DNA from: CAVWDI01 sp963753725 | GTDB lineage: Bacteria; Chloroflexota; Anaerolineae; Anaerolineales; UBA4823 | Direction of reading: 5' to 3' | Length of the DNA stretch: 64,000 bases | Assembly (NCBI GenBank): GCA_963753725.1 | Contig: CAVWDI010000017.1 | Location: forward strand, 62,001-126,000 | Shown here: one piece after another, positions 38,175 through 47,297 of the stretch | How positions within the stretch are numbered: position 1 is the first letter of the stretch | How the letters are laid out: each line of letters begins with the position of its first letter | Made by a program: the position numbers and the translations under genes | The notes under the pieces: generated by a model | Databases searched by the model: none | What the model was told of the DNA's origin: nothing | Seen by the model: only the letters and a program-made list of their open reading frames with translations

Positions 38175-39086
38175 ATGTCTGATGGTCGGAATGATAAACC
38201 CAAAAATGTAATTGAACACATGGCGAGCTGGATCACTATCCCACGGTTCATTTTTGTGCTCGTACTGACTATTTTTTTGGTAAGCATCATATTTCCGTTT
38301 TACTGGATGGTGAGTTCTTCGTTTAAAACTTATGCTGAGATAGGTGCTAGAGAACCGGTTTACATTCCAAGCGCTCTACGATTGGATGCATATCAAGAAT
38401 TGTTTGATCCTGAAAATGATGATTATTGGAATTTCGGTAAAAATATCCTTAACAGCGTTCTTATCGCTATACCAACTTCAATCATAGCGGTGATTTTGTC
38501 AACCCTGGGCGCTTATGCTATTGCCCGTTTATATTTTCGAGGAAAAGATTTGCTGTTGAACAGCATATTGCTAATTTACTTATTTCCTGGTGTACTTCTG
38601 ATTATTCCCCTTTTTGCTATGCTTGCACAAATGGGGGCGCGATTAGGTTTCGAAGTAAGGGATAATTTACCAATATTGATCATCACTTACCTCGCGCAAA
38701 CGCTGCCGGTTGCTTTGTATATGCTGGCGAATTATTTCCGCACAATACCGGCAGAGATTGAACAAGCTGCTCTGATTGATGGGTGCAGCCGGGCGGGGGT
38801 TATCTGGCGGATAACACTTCCTCTTGCGATACCTGCATTGGTATCAGTGGCAATTTACACTTTTATGATTGCCTGGAATGAATTTTTGTATGCATTTGTC
38901 TTTCTAAATGATCGGACGATATTTACAATGCCGATTCAAATCAATACAATTTACAATGATCCAACCCCACGCCCACACGTTGTTATGGCGGCTTCCACGA
39001 TCATGACAATACCTGTTGTATTTCTATTTTTAGCGTTGGAAAAATTCCTCGAACAAGGGTTGGTCTCCGGAGGCGTTAAGGGATAA
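38175..39086 (+). CDS. Sugar ABC transporter permease, MalG/UgpE type
   Basis: 303 residues, six transmembrane helices. The family start FPFYWMVSSSFKTYAEI and the EAA loop EQAALIDGCSRAGVIWRITLPLAIPAL are clear, followed by YTFMIAWNEFLYAFVFLND. Gap to the MalF-type gene is 35 bases, so both are in one transcript. The encoded subunits complete the membrane channel for the binding protein upstream. The sugar cannot be told from the sequence; the downstream GH13_18 enzyme suggests a glucoside. Confidence 0.92.
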   Translation: MSDGRNDKPKNVIEHMASWITIPRFIFVLVLTIFLVSIIFPFYWMVSSSFKTYAEIGAREPVYIPSALRLDAYQELFDPENDDYWNFGKNILNSVLIAIPTSIIAVILSTLGAYAIARLYFRGKDLLLNSILLIYLFPGVLLIIPLFAMLAQMGARLGFEVRDNLPILIITYLAQTLPVALYMLANYFRTIPAEIEQAALIDGCSRAGVIWRITLPLAIPALVSVAIYTFMIAWNEFLYAFVFLNDRTIFTMPIQINTIYNDPTPRPHVVMAASTIMTIPVVFLFLALEKFLEQGLVSGGVKG

Positions 39087-39491
39087 GTCTTGATCACGCT
39101 GATGAGTGCAGTTTGTTCGATTAATATCTGGGCCTTGAAAGAAATTTTACACTTCACCATTGAATAAATTATCTTTGTAATAAATCCAAATAGTGATCCC
39201 GCATTAACAGTCGATCAGAAATATGAATATTTAATTAGCGGCAAGATCTTTCAAATACGACGGCGGTTACTTGACCATTTTTCATGGAAATCAATTCTAG
39301 AGAATCGAATACTTCCAATGACCCAGGAGGTCGAATCAGTGTGAATTGTTTCCTGGAATCAACAGAAGAAATTTAATCAACATTGATGAACCAGGGATCA
39401 AATCTAGCGATTGACTGGTAAACTTTGAAATTGATCAATGGTTTGCTGAAAATAATTATCTTAATTCTAGAGTCTTCTCCTGGATCTGGTA
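39087..39491 (+). other. 405-base gap, possible gene remnant
   Basis: No complete gene is seen. One frame from about 39178 reads about 48 codons without a stop, including YEYLISGKIFQIRRRLLDHF and ILENRILPMTQEVES, and ends at a TGA near 39344. It has a protein-like composition but I do not recognise it. It could be a decayed glycosidase N-terminus or chance. No strong promoter or terminator stands out before the phosphorylase gene. Confidence 0.3.
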
Positions 39492-39527
39492 TTGTGGTTG
39501 ATTAAATATCTTTTAGAAAAGAAATCA

Positions 39528-41291
39528 ATGACACCTGAAAAACGCATCAAGGATCAATTAAATCTCATTTATGGAAATGAGATTGCGAATAGTACATGGG
39601 GAGATATTGAAAGAATAATTACGAAATATCAACAAAATGAATTAATTAGGACGAGGAAAAACCGAGCGAATGGAATCGTTCTTGATGAAAGAGATGCAAT
39701 ACTAATTACATATGGAGATCAATTACGCGACTATGTTCGGACACCTCTACAATGTCTATATGATTTCCTGCGCAAATATCTAAATGATGTTGTTAGTGGG
39801 GTGCATATTCTGCCATTTTATCCGTATTCATCTGATGATGGATTTTCAGTAATTGATTATCGCAAGGTAAATCCAGAATTGGGAAATTGGGAAGATATTG
39901 AAAATATCAGCTCAGATTACCGGTTGATGATCGATGCAGTCATCAATCATATTTCGAGAGAGAGTGATTGGTTTAAATCCTATTTAAATCTAGAACCCCC
40001 GTATGAAAAATATTTCATTTCAGTGAATCCGGAAGAAGATTTATCAATGGTATTTCGCCCAAGGGCATTGCCATTATTAACACGCGTGATAACCAGAAAT
40101 GGTTACCTGCATGTGTGGACGACATTCAGTGAGGATCAAATAGATTTAAATTTTGGTGATCCAGTTGTATTGTTAGAGTTGCTTGATCTACTTCTATTTT
40201 ATGCAACAAAAGGCGCGGAACTAATCCGTTTGGACGCGATAGCTTATTTATGGAAGGAAATCGGAACTTCTTGTCTTCATCTACCACAAACGCATGCAGT
40301 GATTAAAATTTGGAGGGCTGCGCTTGATATTGTTGCACCGTGGGTGGTTTTGATCACTGAAACTAACGTGCCGCATAAGGAAAATATCAGTTACTTTGGA
40401 GATGTTGTTCCAGAAACTGGGATAACAGACGAAGCACAGATGGTTTATCAATTCCCACTGGCGCCTTTAGTACTGCACACTTTTCAAAAATCGGACGTTA
40501 CAAAATTGAATAAATGGGCAGAAGAGCTTAAAGTTCCTGCACCGTTCTTAAACTTTATAGCTTCGCACGATGGCATCGGTGTCATGCCAGCTAAAGGGAT
40601 TTTAAGTGAGATTGAAATTCAAGAAATTGTAGATCAAACCATTGCACATGGTGGGCTAGTATCATATAAATCAAATTCTGATGGTTCGGAAAGTGTATAT
40701 GAATTAAATATTACACTCTATGATTGGTTGAATAAGTCTGGAAATGAACAAGAGCAGATAAATATCAACCGGTTTCTCGCCTCCCAATCCATAATGTTAT
40801 CCCTAGCGGGAGTGCCTGGAATTTATTTCCACAGTTTTATTGGTTCAAATAATTGCAATTCTTGCTTTGAAGAAACAGGTAGGGCTAGATCGTTAAATCG
40901 TGAGAAATTAGATTATGAGGCATTAAAGCTCCAATTAGATAATCCCGAATCTAAGAGTTCCAAGATACTTAAAGGGTACTGCCTATTGTTGCAGCAGCGT
41001 CGCAGCACTAAGGCTTTTCACCCTTTATCGAAGCAAAGAGTATTAGATGTTGAAAAAAATGTATTTTGTCTAATAAGAAAAGATTTTGAAGGAAAAGAAA
41101 ATGTGATTTGTTTGACAAACGTCTCGAATAATAAAAAGGAAATAATTATTGATGTCGAAGAGTTTGGGTTTATTGACAAATCCCTAGGTATTGATATGTT
41201 ATCTGGTGAAAAAGTGGTTGTAGAAGATAATAGTTTCGAGGTTGAATTGGCTCCCTATAAAACGATGTGGATTAAATTTCAGGTTGAATGA
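39528..41291 (+). CDS. GH13_18 sugar phosphorylase (sucrose/glucosylglycerate phosphorylase-like)
   Basis: A 587-residue alpha-amylase-fold phosphorylase that should split an alpha-glucoside with phosphate to glucose 1-phosphate. Motifs: VSGVHILPFYPYSSDDGFSV, nucleophile D236 in GAELIRLDAIAYLWK, acid/base E278 in ITETNVPHKENISYFG, D348 in FIASHDGIGV, and LHLPQTHAV, typical of subfamily 18. The ETNVPHKENISYFG segment and length are closer to glucosylglycerate or related phosphorylases than to classic sucrose phosphorylase (about 500 residues), but the acceptor is not decided. ATG 39528 is chosen over an upstream TTG. It follows the ABC transporter. Confidence 0.85.
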   Translation: MTPEKRIKDQLNLIYGNEIANSTWGDIERIITKYQQNELIRTRKNRANGIVLDERDAILITYGDQLRDYVRTPLQCLYDFLRKYLNDVVSGVHILPFYPYSSDDGFSVIDYRKVNPELGNWEDIENISSDYRLMIDAVINHISRESDWFKSYLNLEPPYEKYFISVNPEEDLSMVFRPRALPLLTRVITRNGYLHVWTTFSEDQIDLNFGDPVVLLELLDLLLFYATKGAELIRLDAIAYLWKEIGTSCLHLPQTHAVIKIWRAALDIVAPWVVLITETNVPHKENISYFGDVVPETGITDEAQMVYQFPLAPLVLHTFQKSDVTKLNKWAEELKVPAPFLNFIASHDGIGVMPAKGILSEIEIQEIVDQTIAHGGLVSYKSNSDGSESVYELNITLYDWLNKSGNEQEQININRFLASQSIMLSLAGVPGIYFHSFIGSNNCNSCFEETGRARSLNREKLDYEALKLQLDNPESKSSKILKGYCLLLQQRRSTKAFHPLSKQRVLDVEKNVFCLIRKDFEGKENVICLTNVSNNKKEIIIDVEEFGFIDKSLGIDMLSGEKVVVEDNSFEVELAPYKTMWIKFQVE

Positions 41292-41417
41292 AGCCTGAAT
41301 TATTTCAGTACATCTGCTTTACATACGCGCTCCGATGGTATTATTGGTCGGGATCGCACTAACAAAGAATATCTGGTTTTGTTACAAGTAATCTAAATTG
41401 AGGAGAAATTTTAATAG

Positions 41418-42164
41418 ATGGGTAAATTTTATATACCACAAAGCGCAATGGCGATTGTCGCACATCCGGATGATATCGAATATACATGTGCGGGAACATT
41501 AGCGCGTTGGGCAAAAAATGGGGCGAATATTTCTTATGTGATTTGTACAAGCGGAGATGTAGGAATTGATGAGCAAGGGAATACAAAGGAGAAAGCTGCA
41601 AAAATCAGGGAGGCGGAACAGTGCAGTGCAGCTGATATCGTTGGTGCGAGTGAAGTGATATTTTTACAGGAGCCGGATGGATTATTACAACCAACGATAG
41701 ATTTGCGGAAAAAAATTGTCCGTGAAATTCGCCGGTTTCGCCCTGAAGTTGTCATTTGTGGCGATCCCACAATCGTATGGGCAGGGAATGATTATATCAA
41801 TCACCCTGATCATAGAGCTGCAGCAACAGCAGCGCTGGATGCGACATTCCCTGCAGCTGGGCAACCGAATTTGTTCGAAGAATTAGAAGATGAAGGAATT
41901 AAAGCGTACAAACCTCGAAAGGTGTATGCAACCAGTTGGGTGGATGCGGATTTTTTTGTGAATATTGAAGAAACGATTGATATCAAGATAGAGGCGTTAC
42001 GAGCTCATAAAAGCCAGATGAAAAATCGTGATCCAGAAGATTTGATCCGCGAATGGGCGGCGGAACGGGGTAAAGGGAAAGAGATGAAATATGCTGAGGG
42101 TTTCCGTGTTGTTACTTTGGTTGACGATGAGACATGGAAAGAGATGAACGAATCGGCTAAATAA
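41418..42164 (+). CDS. PIG-L/LmbE family zinc deacetylase
   Basis: 248 residues. The zinc site is visible: AIVAHPDDIEYTCAGTLARW (HPDD) and YINHPDHRAAATAALDA (HPDH), with VICTSGDVG and IRREF-like IRRFRPEVVICGDP. Family members remove acetyl groups from N-acetylglucosamine conjugates such as mycothiol, bacillithiol or lipid-linked sugars. ATG follows GAGGAG. It lies about 125 bases after the phosphorylase and may take part in the same glycoside pathway; that link is only from position. It is convergent with the CooC gene, 17 bases away. Confidence 0.88.
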   Translation: MGKFYIPQSAMAIVAHPDDIEYTCAGTLARWAKNGANISYVICTSGDVGIDEQGNTKEKAAKIREAEQCSAADIVGASEVIFLQEPDGLLQPTIDLRKKIVREIRRFRPEVVICGDPTIVWAGNDYINHPDHRAAATAALDATFPAAGQPNLFEELEDEGIKAYKPRKVYATSWVDADFFVNIEETIDIKIEALRAHKSQMKNRDPEDLIREWAAERGKGKEMKYAEGFRVVTLVDDETWKEMNESAK

Positions 42165-42181
42165 CAGAATTTTATTATGTC

Positions 42182-42967
42182 CTATATAATTGTTCGCAGC
42201 ATATTAGAAACAGCTTGAAAGACTGGAGAATCATCTCCTAACTCAACGAGAGGCCTCCCATTTAGCTCGAAAGAGAGTAGTTCCTCATCACTTGGAATGG
42301 CTCCTAAGAATGGGATCTCAAATTCATCGATTTTTTCTCGGAGCGGTTTCGGTATTTCCCCTGTTATCCTGTTAAGTATAAGATACGTGTTTTCAATATT
42401 AATATCAAGATCATCTTTGAATGAACTAATACGCTCTGCGGCAACAATGCCCCTGATCGAAGGATCAGAAATGATCAGCAAATGTTGGACATCACGGGTG
42501 GTTCGCCGGCTTAAATGCTCCATTCCAGCTTCATTATCGATCACGATATAGCGGTAGTTTTTGCTAATTGTATCGATTACATCGCGCAGGTTATGATTGA
42601 CTGCGCAATAGCAGCCGGGACCTTCTGACCTTCCCATTGCTATCAGATCAAAATGATCACCCTCGGATAAAGACGTTCTTATTTGATAATCTAAATAGTC
42701 GTGCTTGCTGAGACCATCGTTAAGAGTACCCATGGCGGCGCCGCCAGTCAGTATAGATTCCTTCACTTGACTCAGCATGTCCTCACGTATATCTCCGACG
42801 GTCCATTCAAGATCCAATCCCAAGACCATATTAAGGTTACTGCTGGGATCTGCGTCGATAGCAAGAACAGAGCCATTTTGGTTTTGTACAAGATACTTAA
42901 TAACCATTCCTGAAATGGTGGTTTTTCCAACACCACCTTTACCAGCTAATGCTATTGTAGTCGTCAT
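42182..42967 (-). CDS. cooC: CooC-type ATPase (CO dehydrogenase nickel maturation factor)
   Basis: A 261-residue MinD/SIMIBI ATPase. Deviant Walker A GKGGVGKTTISG at 9-20, AIDADPSSNLNMVLG, then the CXC metal motif GPGCYCAVN near residue 118, and IDNEAGMEHLSRRT. CooC dimers bind nickel through the CXC and help build the C-cluster of Ni-CO dehydrogenase. No CO dehydrogenase gene lies in the window. Intact. It follows a second CooC-like gene (43013-43808) on the same strand with a 45-base gap. Confidence 0.88.
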   Translation of the reverse strand: MTTTIALAGKGGVGKTTISGMVIKYLVQNQNGSVLAIDADPSSNLNMVLGLDLEWTVGDIREDMLSQVKESILTGGAAMGTLNDGLSKHDYLDYQIRTSLSEGDHFDLIAMGRSEGPGCYCAVNHNLRDVIDTISKNYRYIVIDNEAGMEHLSRRTTRDVQHLLIISDPSIRGIVAAERISSFKDDLDINIENTYLILNRITGEIPKPLREKIDEFEIPFLGAIPSDEELLSFELNGRPLVELGDDSPVFQAVSNMLRTII

Positions 42968-43012
42968 TGTTTACTAAGCGCTCCAATATAACGATAAATT
43001 CCTTTATCAATT

Positions 43013-43808
43013 CTAATTAGATATATGATTGACTTCAAGATTTTCAATTAGATCAACAGCAATAAGTTCTGCTGCATTTCGCAAAGAGGGAACATGATCA
43101 TATACAGGTATTCCTAATCTATCTGCTTCCTGGACAGCTAAATCCGCTGGGAGGATACCTAGTACTGGTAATCCAGGGGATTTCTGATTTTATAAATGCG
43201 GCTTCTTCATCGTTACGTACTTTATTTCCTACCAACCACAATCGTGTTAATCCGATATCAGTTGCTAACTTTTTTATTTGGATGGTTGTTCCGAGGCTTC
43301 GTCTGGTCGGTTCTGCAACAACAATCATAGTATCAACAAAATCAACGGTTGCGCGTCCTAAATGTTCCACTCCAGCGTACATATCCATAATTAACACATC
43401 ATCTTTTCGGAACAGCAGGTGGGTGAACAATGTTTTCAGCATAGCGCTTTCTGGGCATATACAACCTGATCCACCAATATCGACGGCTCCCATTTCTAAA
43501 AGTCGTACTCCTCGATAACGAACGCTGAAGCGTTCAGGTATATCGTCCACACGGGGATTAATGGTAAAAAAACCTCCAGTCGTTCCGGGTTTAGCGCCGG
43601 TTCTTTCTTCAATTAATTGATCCATTTCTGAAATGGGTTCTAATTTATTTTGAAGATCATCTGGAAAGCCAAGGGCGCCGGCTAAGCATGGTGATGGATC
43701 AGCATCAACTGCTAAAACATCTCGCTGCATATCTGCAAAAGCTTGTGCGAGCAGTGCAGCTAATGTAGTTTTTCCAACACCACCTTTTCCCGTTATTGCT
43801 AGTTTCAT
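43013..43808 (-). CDS. Second CooC-type ATPase, one frameshift
   Basis: MKLAITGKGGVGKTTLAALL, VLAVDADPSPCLAGALGFP, the CXC-containing GSGCICPES, and IMDMYAGVEHLGRATVDFV identify a CooC paralog about 265 residues long. A frame change near 43178 in a C4 run turns the end into WITSTRYPP; removing one C restores EIPGLPVLGILPADLAVQEA and a stop at 43013. The ATG at 43808 is preferred. Two different CooC-like ATPases in tandem suggest that more than one Ni enzyme or maturation step is served. Confidence 0.82.
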
Positions 43809-43877
43809 ATAATTTTCCATTAAATATAATTAAAATTGGCACAAAAAACATGCGTATAGCCATGATGTTTAAAAATG

Positions 43878-44147
43878 TTAATCTTTAGATTCTTTTCTAT
43901 TAATCCATACTCCAACAATCACAATGAGAACTGCAATTAATACCACACCAACCATTAACTGAACCCAATTAGGACCTGCTGATGGGGGAATACTCATTGG
44001 TGTAGGAGTTGGGCTTTGTGCTTGTATTGGGTGAATACCCTTTGCTGGAAATAAGGATAGAGGTCCAGGAATTATTAGATTAAGTTTTATTAGTTCAGAT
44101 ATTTGATTTATCTTATTAAAGCAAATTGCTATCTTTGAAAACCACGA
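43878..44147 (-). CDS. Small membrane protein with a Pro-rich linker and C-terminal helix (start unclear)
   Basis: On the minus strand an open stretch ends at TAA 43878. Its last part reads QAQSPTPTPMSIPPSAGPNW, then a transmembrane helix QLMVGVVLIAVLIVIVGVWI and NRKESKD. The linker-plus-helix design fits the exported proteins of this organism. No ATG is visible before an in-frame stop at 44148, so the start may be non-ATG or in another frame after an indel. It follows the RDD gene by a few bases. Function unknown. Confidence 0.4.
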   Translation of the reverse strand, partial: SWFSKIAICFNKINQISELIKLNLIIPGPLSLFPAKGIHPIQAQSPTPTPMSIPPSAGPNWVQLMVGVVLIAVLIVIVGVWINRKESKD

Positions 44148-44160
44148 CTAAGTAATGAAA

Positions 44161-44733
44161 TTATTCTTTGTTTGTCCGAGTTGGAAAAACTCTTATTTGA
44201 TTTGATAGAAAAGTTTCATCGGGGCGGGCATCCCATATGTAGATTACCAAGGTGTTTGATAACGTATCATGCCAGGCTTGACGTTGATCATCAAGAATAA
44301 TCCAAAAAAATCCGATACCAAGCGAGAGGATTGTCGGTATGTAAGCGAGAAAACGCAATACGGATCTCAGAAAAGAGATTTTACCCCCTGATTTTGTTAC
44401 TACTCGCAAACCCATGAATGCCTTACCAGGTGTATGTCCAGAAAATACAATAAAAAATGTAAAGTAAAGAAAGATAATCCCAATCACAACCAAGGCAATT
44501 AGAAAGGGATTGAGAATAAAATTAATAAATGCTTGAATATATGGAATTGTATCGATATTCAAACCAAGTGTTGAAATATAGTTTAAGAGAGCCAGAGAAA
44601 TTGAAATAAACCAGCTTAATAAAACTAAAATTATGTTGATGATGACAATATCAAGAATAAAGGCTGAAAAACGACTAACAATTCCTGCGTAATATCCTTG
44701 AAAATTTTGTTTTTTGATTGCTGTATTGGACAT
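44161..44733 (-). CDS. RDD family membrane protein
   Basis: 190 residues with about four transmembrane helices. The RDD signature is in GIVSRFSAFILDIVIINIIL (R...D) with FVFSGHTPGKAFMGLRVVTKSGG and LRSVLRFLAYIPTI, and ILDDQRQAWHDTLSNTLVIY at the end. RDD proteins are mostly uncharacterised; some act in ion transport or stress. It lies between the 258-residue unknown protein (10-base gap) and the small membrane protein. Confidence 0.85.
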   Translation of the reverse strand: MSNTAIKKQNFQGYYAGIVSRFSAFILDIVIINIILVLLSWFISISLALLNYISTLGLNIDTIPYIQAFINFILNPFLIALVVIGIIFLYFTFFIVFSGHTPGKAFMGLRVVTKSGGKISFLRSVLRFLAYIPTILSLGIGFFWIILDDQRQAWHDTLSNTLVIYIWDARPDETFLSNQIRVFPTRTNKE

Positions 44734-44743
44734 TTAATAATTC

Positions 44744-45520
44744 CTATTTAATCTCGAAACTTGGGGGAGGAATTTGGGATCTGGGTTTTCTTCTAAATAT
44801 ATTTCGAAATATACCTTCTAAAAAATTATCGGCGCTAATAGCACGTTCACGCACCTCATCAATTATTTCCTCTGCCATTCCCATGCCTTGAGATTGTATA
44901 AGATTCTGCACTTCAGGGTTGGTAGCTAAACTATCAACGGCCTCTTCAAATGAATCTTCATAAGCTAATTGAGCCATTCTTCGACTTTGTTCATATTCAG
45001 ATCTTCCAACCAAAGTGAGACGGTTCAGTTCGTTTTCTCCTCTTTCAATTAATGCCGCATATCTTCTTTGCAAAGGTGGTATCAGCCAATTACGATTAAG
45101 AGGTTTAATGATAGGATAAGTAAAACGATTGATGCTACCCCCAATTCGTCTCAATTTTTGAGTGTTTGAAACCAAACGTCCTTGGGTTTCTTTAATTAAA
45201 CCTATCCAGATGTATCGCATCTCATTCTGTTGATATTCACCATCGATAATTTCATATGGAATTATCGTGGTAGCTTCTGATGGACCATCCTGCTGAATCG
45301 GGATACTATCTAAATCATTTTCGAGTTGATGAGGTTGAGATTTCTCATCCCACATTTTTAGCCGGTAATTAAGTTCATCTATACCGATCACTAAGCTACC
45401 GATCATCAATTTTGAAAATGATCTTAAACTACCTTTCGGTGTTTTTTTCTCGATAGGATTTTGGAATCCAGAAGCGTCACTATTCATAAGATTTGGGATA
45501 TGATTTGAATTATTTGTCAT
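44744..45520 (-). CDS. Conserved protein of unknown function, helical, next to RDD
   Basis: 258 residues without a signal peptide or clear transmembrane helix. A low-complexity N-terminus is followed by FSKLMIGSLVIGIDELNYRL and, after residue 100, long amphipathic helices (YAALIERGENELNRLTLVGR, RRMAQLAYEDSFEEAVDSLA, VQNLIQSQGMGMAEEIIDEV) and a basic C-terminus. I have seen this arrangement only as unnamed Chloroflexota proteins; no function is assigned. It is 10 bases upstream of the RDD gene and divergent from xthA. Confidence 0.65.
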   Translation of the reverse strand: MTNNSNHIPNLMNSDASGFQNPIEKKTPKGSLRSFSKLMIGSLVIGIDELNYRLKMWDEKSQPHQLENDLDSIPIQQDGPSEATTIIPYEIIDGEYQQNEMRYIWIGLIKETQGRLVSNTQKLRRIGGSINRFTYPIIKPLNRNWLIPPLQRRYAALIERGENELNRLTLVGRSEYEQSRRMAQLAYEDSFEEAVDSLATNPEVQNLIQSQGMGMAEEIIDEVRERAISADNFLEGIFRNIFRRKPRSQIPPPSFEIK

Positions 45521-45568
45521 TTGATATCACTCAATAAATTCTGTTGAATATAATTATATCAGGCGAGA

Positions 45569-46351
45569 ATGAAAGTTATATCTTCTTGGAATGTTAATGG
45601 ATTACGAGCCGTAATTAATAAAGGGGCTCTGGCATGGATTCAATCCATACGTCCAAATATCCTATGTTTACAAGAAATCAAAGCCAAACCTATTCAAGTA
45701 CGCAAGGATTCCCTGGAAGAATTTTCCGGCTATCATTTTTATTGGAATGCAGCCGAGAGACCTGGTTATAGTGGTGTAGCTACCTTCAGTGATATTGCTC
45801 CTTTGTTTGTACAAAGAGGAATGTTAAATCGAAATTATTACAGTGAGGGGCGCATCATCACAACTAAGTTTAAGAATTTCCTTTTGTTGAATATATATTT
45901 TCCAAATGGTAGAAGAAATCACAGCCGGCTGAAATATAAACTTGACTTTTATTCCGCGTTGTTGGACTACTGCGATGAACTGCATTCAAATGGAGAGAGC
46001 ATAATTATCGGTGGGGATTTTAATACTGCCCACAATGAAATTGATCTTAAAAATCCAAAACAAAATGAAAAAACATCCGGTTTCCTTCCAGAAGAAAGAG
46101 TTTGGTTAGACAGGTATTTAGATCATGGATTTATTGATATTTTCCGGCATCGGTATCCTGAAAAAGTTCAATATTCATGGTGGACATACCGCTATGAAGC
46201 CAGGAGTCGGAACATCGGATGGAGGTTGGACTACTTCTTCGTCTCACGAAATATGATCTCTGCTATTGGAGATGTAATTATCCATGATGAAATCCAAGGA
46301 TCTGATCATTGCCCTGTGACCTTATATATTGAGGATGATTGGCTAGTATAA
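45569..46351 (+). CDS. xthA: Exodeoxyribonuclease III (AP endonuclease)
   Basis: 260 residues of the ExoIII/AP endonuclease family for base-excision repair. All motifs are present: SWNVNGLRA, ILCLQEIKAKP, YFPNGRR, IIIGGDFNTAHNEIDLKNP, WWTYRYEARSRNIGWRLDYF and GSDHCPV. The family's length and ending match. Intact; it is divergent from the 258-residue unknown gene (48-base gap) and convergent with scpA. Confidence 0.93.
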   Translation: MKVISSWNVNGLRAVINKGALAWIQSIRPNILCLQEIKAKPIQVRKDSLEEFSGYHFYWNAAERPGYSGVATFSDIAPLFVQRGMLNRNYYSEGRIITTKFKNFLLLNIYFPNGRRNHSRLKYKLDFYSALLDYCDELHSNGESIIIGGDFNTAHNEIDLKNPKQNEKTSGFLPEERVWLDRYLDHGFIDIFRHRYPEKVQYSWWTYRYEARSRNIGWRLDYFFVSRNMISAIGDVIIHDEIQGSDHCPVTLYIEDDWLV

Positions 46352-46363
46352 TCACTCTGCCAA

Positions 46364-47143
46364 TCACTCGTCAAATTCAATTTCTAATAATTGATTTTCA
46401 TCCCACGTTGACGTTAGCTGCAGCTCAATATCCTCAAACAAGTTTTCTTGCCAAACATTTATCAAGTGCCTTTTTATCAATTCAAGTATGGCGAGGAAAG
46501 TTGCCACAATCTCGTCTTTTGTAGGATCATCAGATAGAAAATCCTTAAAGATACCTCGTTGGTTTGATATTAATATCGATGCAATATTGTCGATCTTTTG
46601 CCGGATAGAAAATCTCGGAGTAGTAATTACCTGTGATAATGGCGTTTCCGGTCCGGTATTATTAAGGACAATAGATAGAGAATTTAAAATATCGTCCAAG
46701 TTTATCCCGGTTAAATCATATTCACTTTCAATTATAGGAACCGGCGCAATCCGCAAGTAGGTGCTCTTTCCGCTGGCTTCTATTATTTCTAAAGTTTCGG
46801 CTATCTCTTTGAATTTTTTGTAGAGCATTAGCTGGCGCACTAATTCTTCACCAACGTCTTCATCATCCCCATTCATTATGGATGGATTTGGCAATAAGAC
46901 CTCAGATTTAATTTGAATGAGCTTGGCTGCAATTATTAAAAATCCTGATATCTCTTCAAAATCCATTTTTTTAAGGAGGCGAATGTACGATAGATACTGT
47001 TCTGTGACTTGCGCTAAGGAAATTTTGGTAATATCTAATTCAGCTTTTTCAATTAATTGCAGTAATAGATCTAAAGGTCCTTTGAATACTTTCGTATCCA
47101 CGGTGTAATTTAATAAGTCGGATTCAGGAATTTTTGTAAACAT
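46364..47143 (-). CDS. scpA: Segregation and condensation protein A
   Basis: 259-residue kleisin of the SMC-ScpAB condensin. The N-terminus VDTKVFKGPLDLLLQLIEKAELDITKISLAQVTEQYL in part shows the SMC-neck-binding helix, followed by FLIIAAKLIQIKSEVLLP; the C-terminal winged helix ends FLAILELIKRHLINVWQENLFEDIEL. The scpB gene is not next to it here. Start ATG 47143. Confidence 0.9.
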   Translation of the reverse strand: MFTKIPESDLLNYTVDTKVFKGPLDLLLQLIEKAELDITKISLAQVTEQYLSYIRLLKKMDFEEISGFLIIAAKLIQIKSEVLLPNPSIMNGDDEDVGEELVRQLMLYKKFKEIAETLEIIEASGKSTYLRIAPVPIIESEYDLTGINLDDILNSLSIVLNNTGPETPLSQVITTPRFSIRQKIDNIASILISNQRGIFKDFLSDDPTKDEIVATFLAILELIKRHLINVWQENLFEDIELQLTSTWDENQLLEIEFDE

Positions 47144-47297
47144 ATTGATAATATTATAATTGGCAATCGACTCAAGTTACTCGGTTTCTTATAAGGTATG
47201 AGTGCGTTTTTGGAATGAAATGAATATGTTACAATTCAGAAAATTTTGGTTAGAAAAAACAATTTAAACATCGATAAATCTTTCTGGAGGTATTTTC

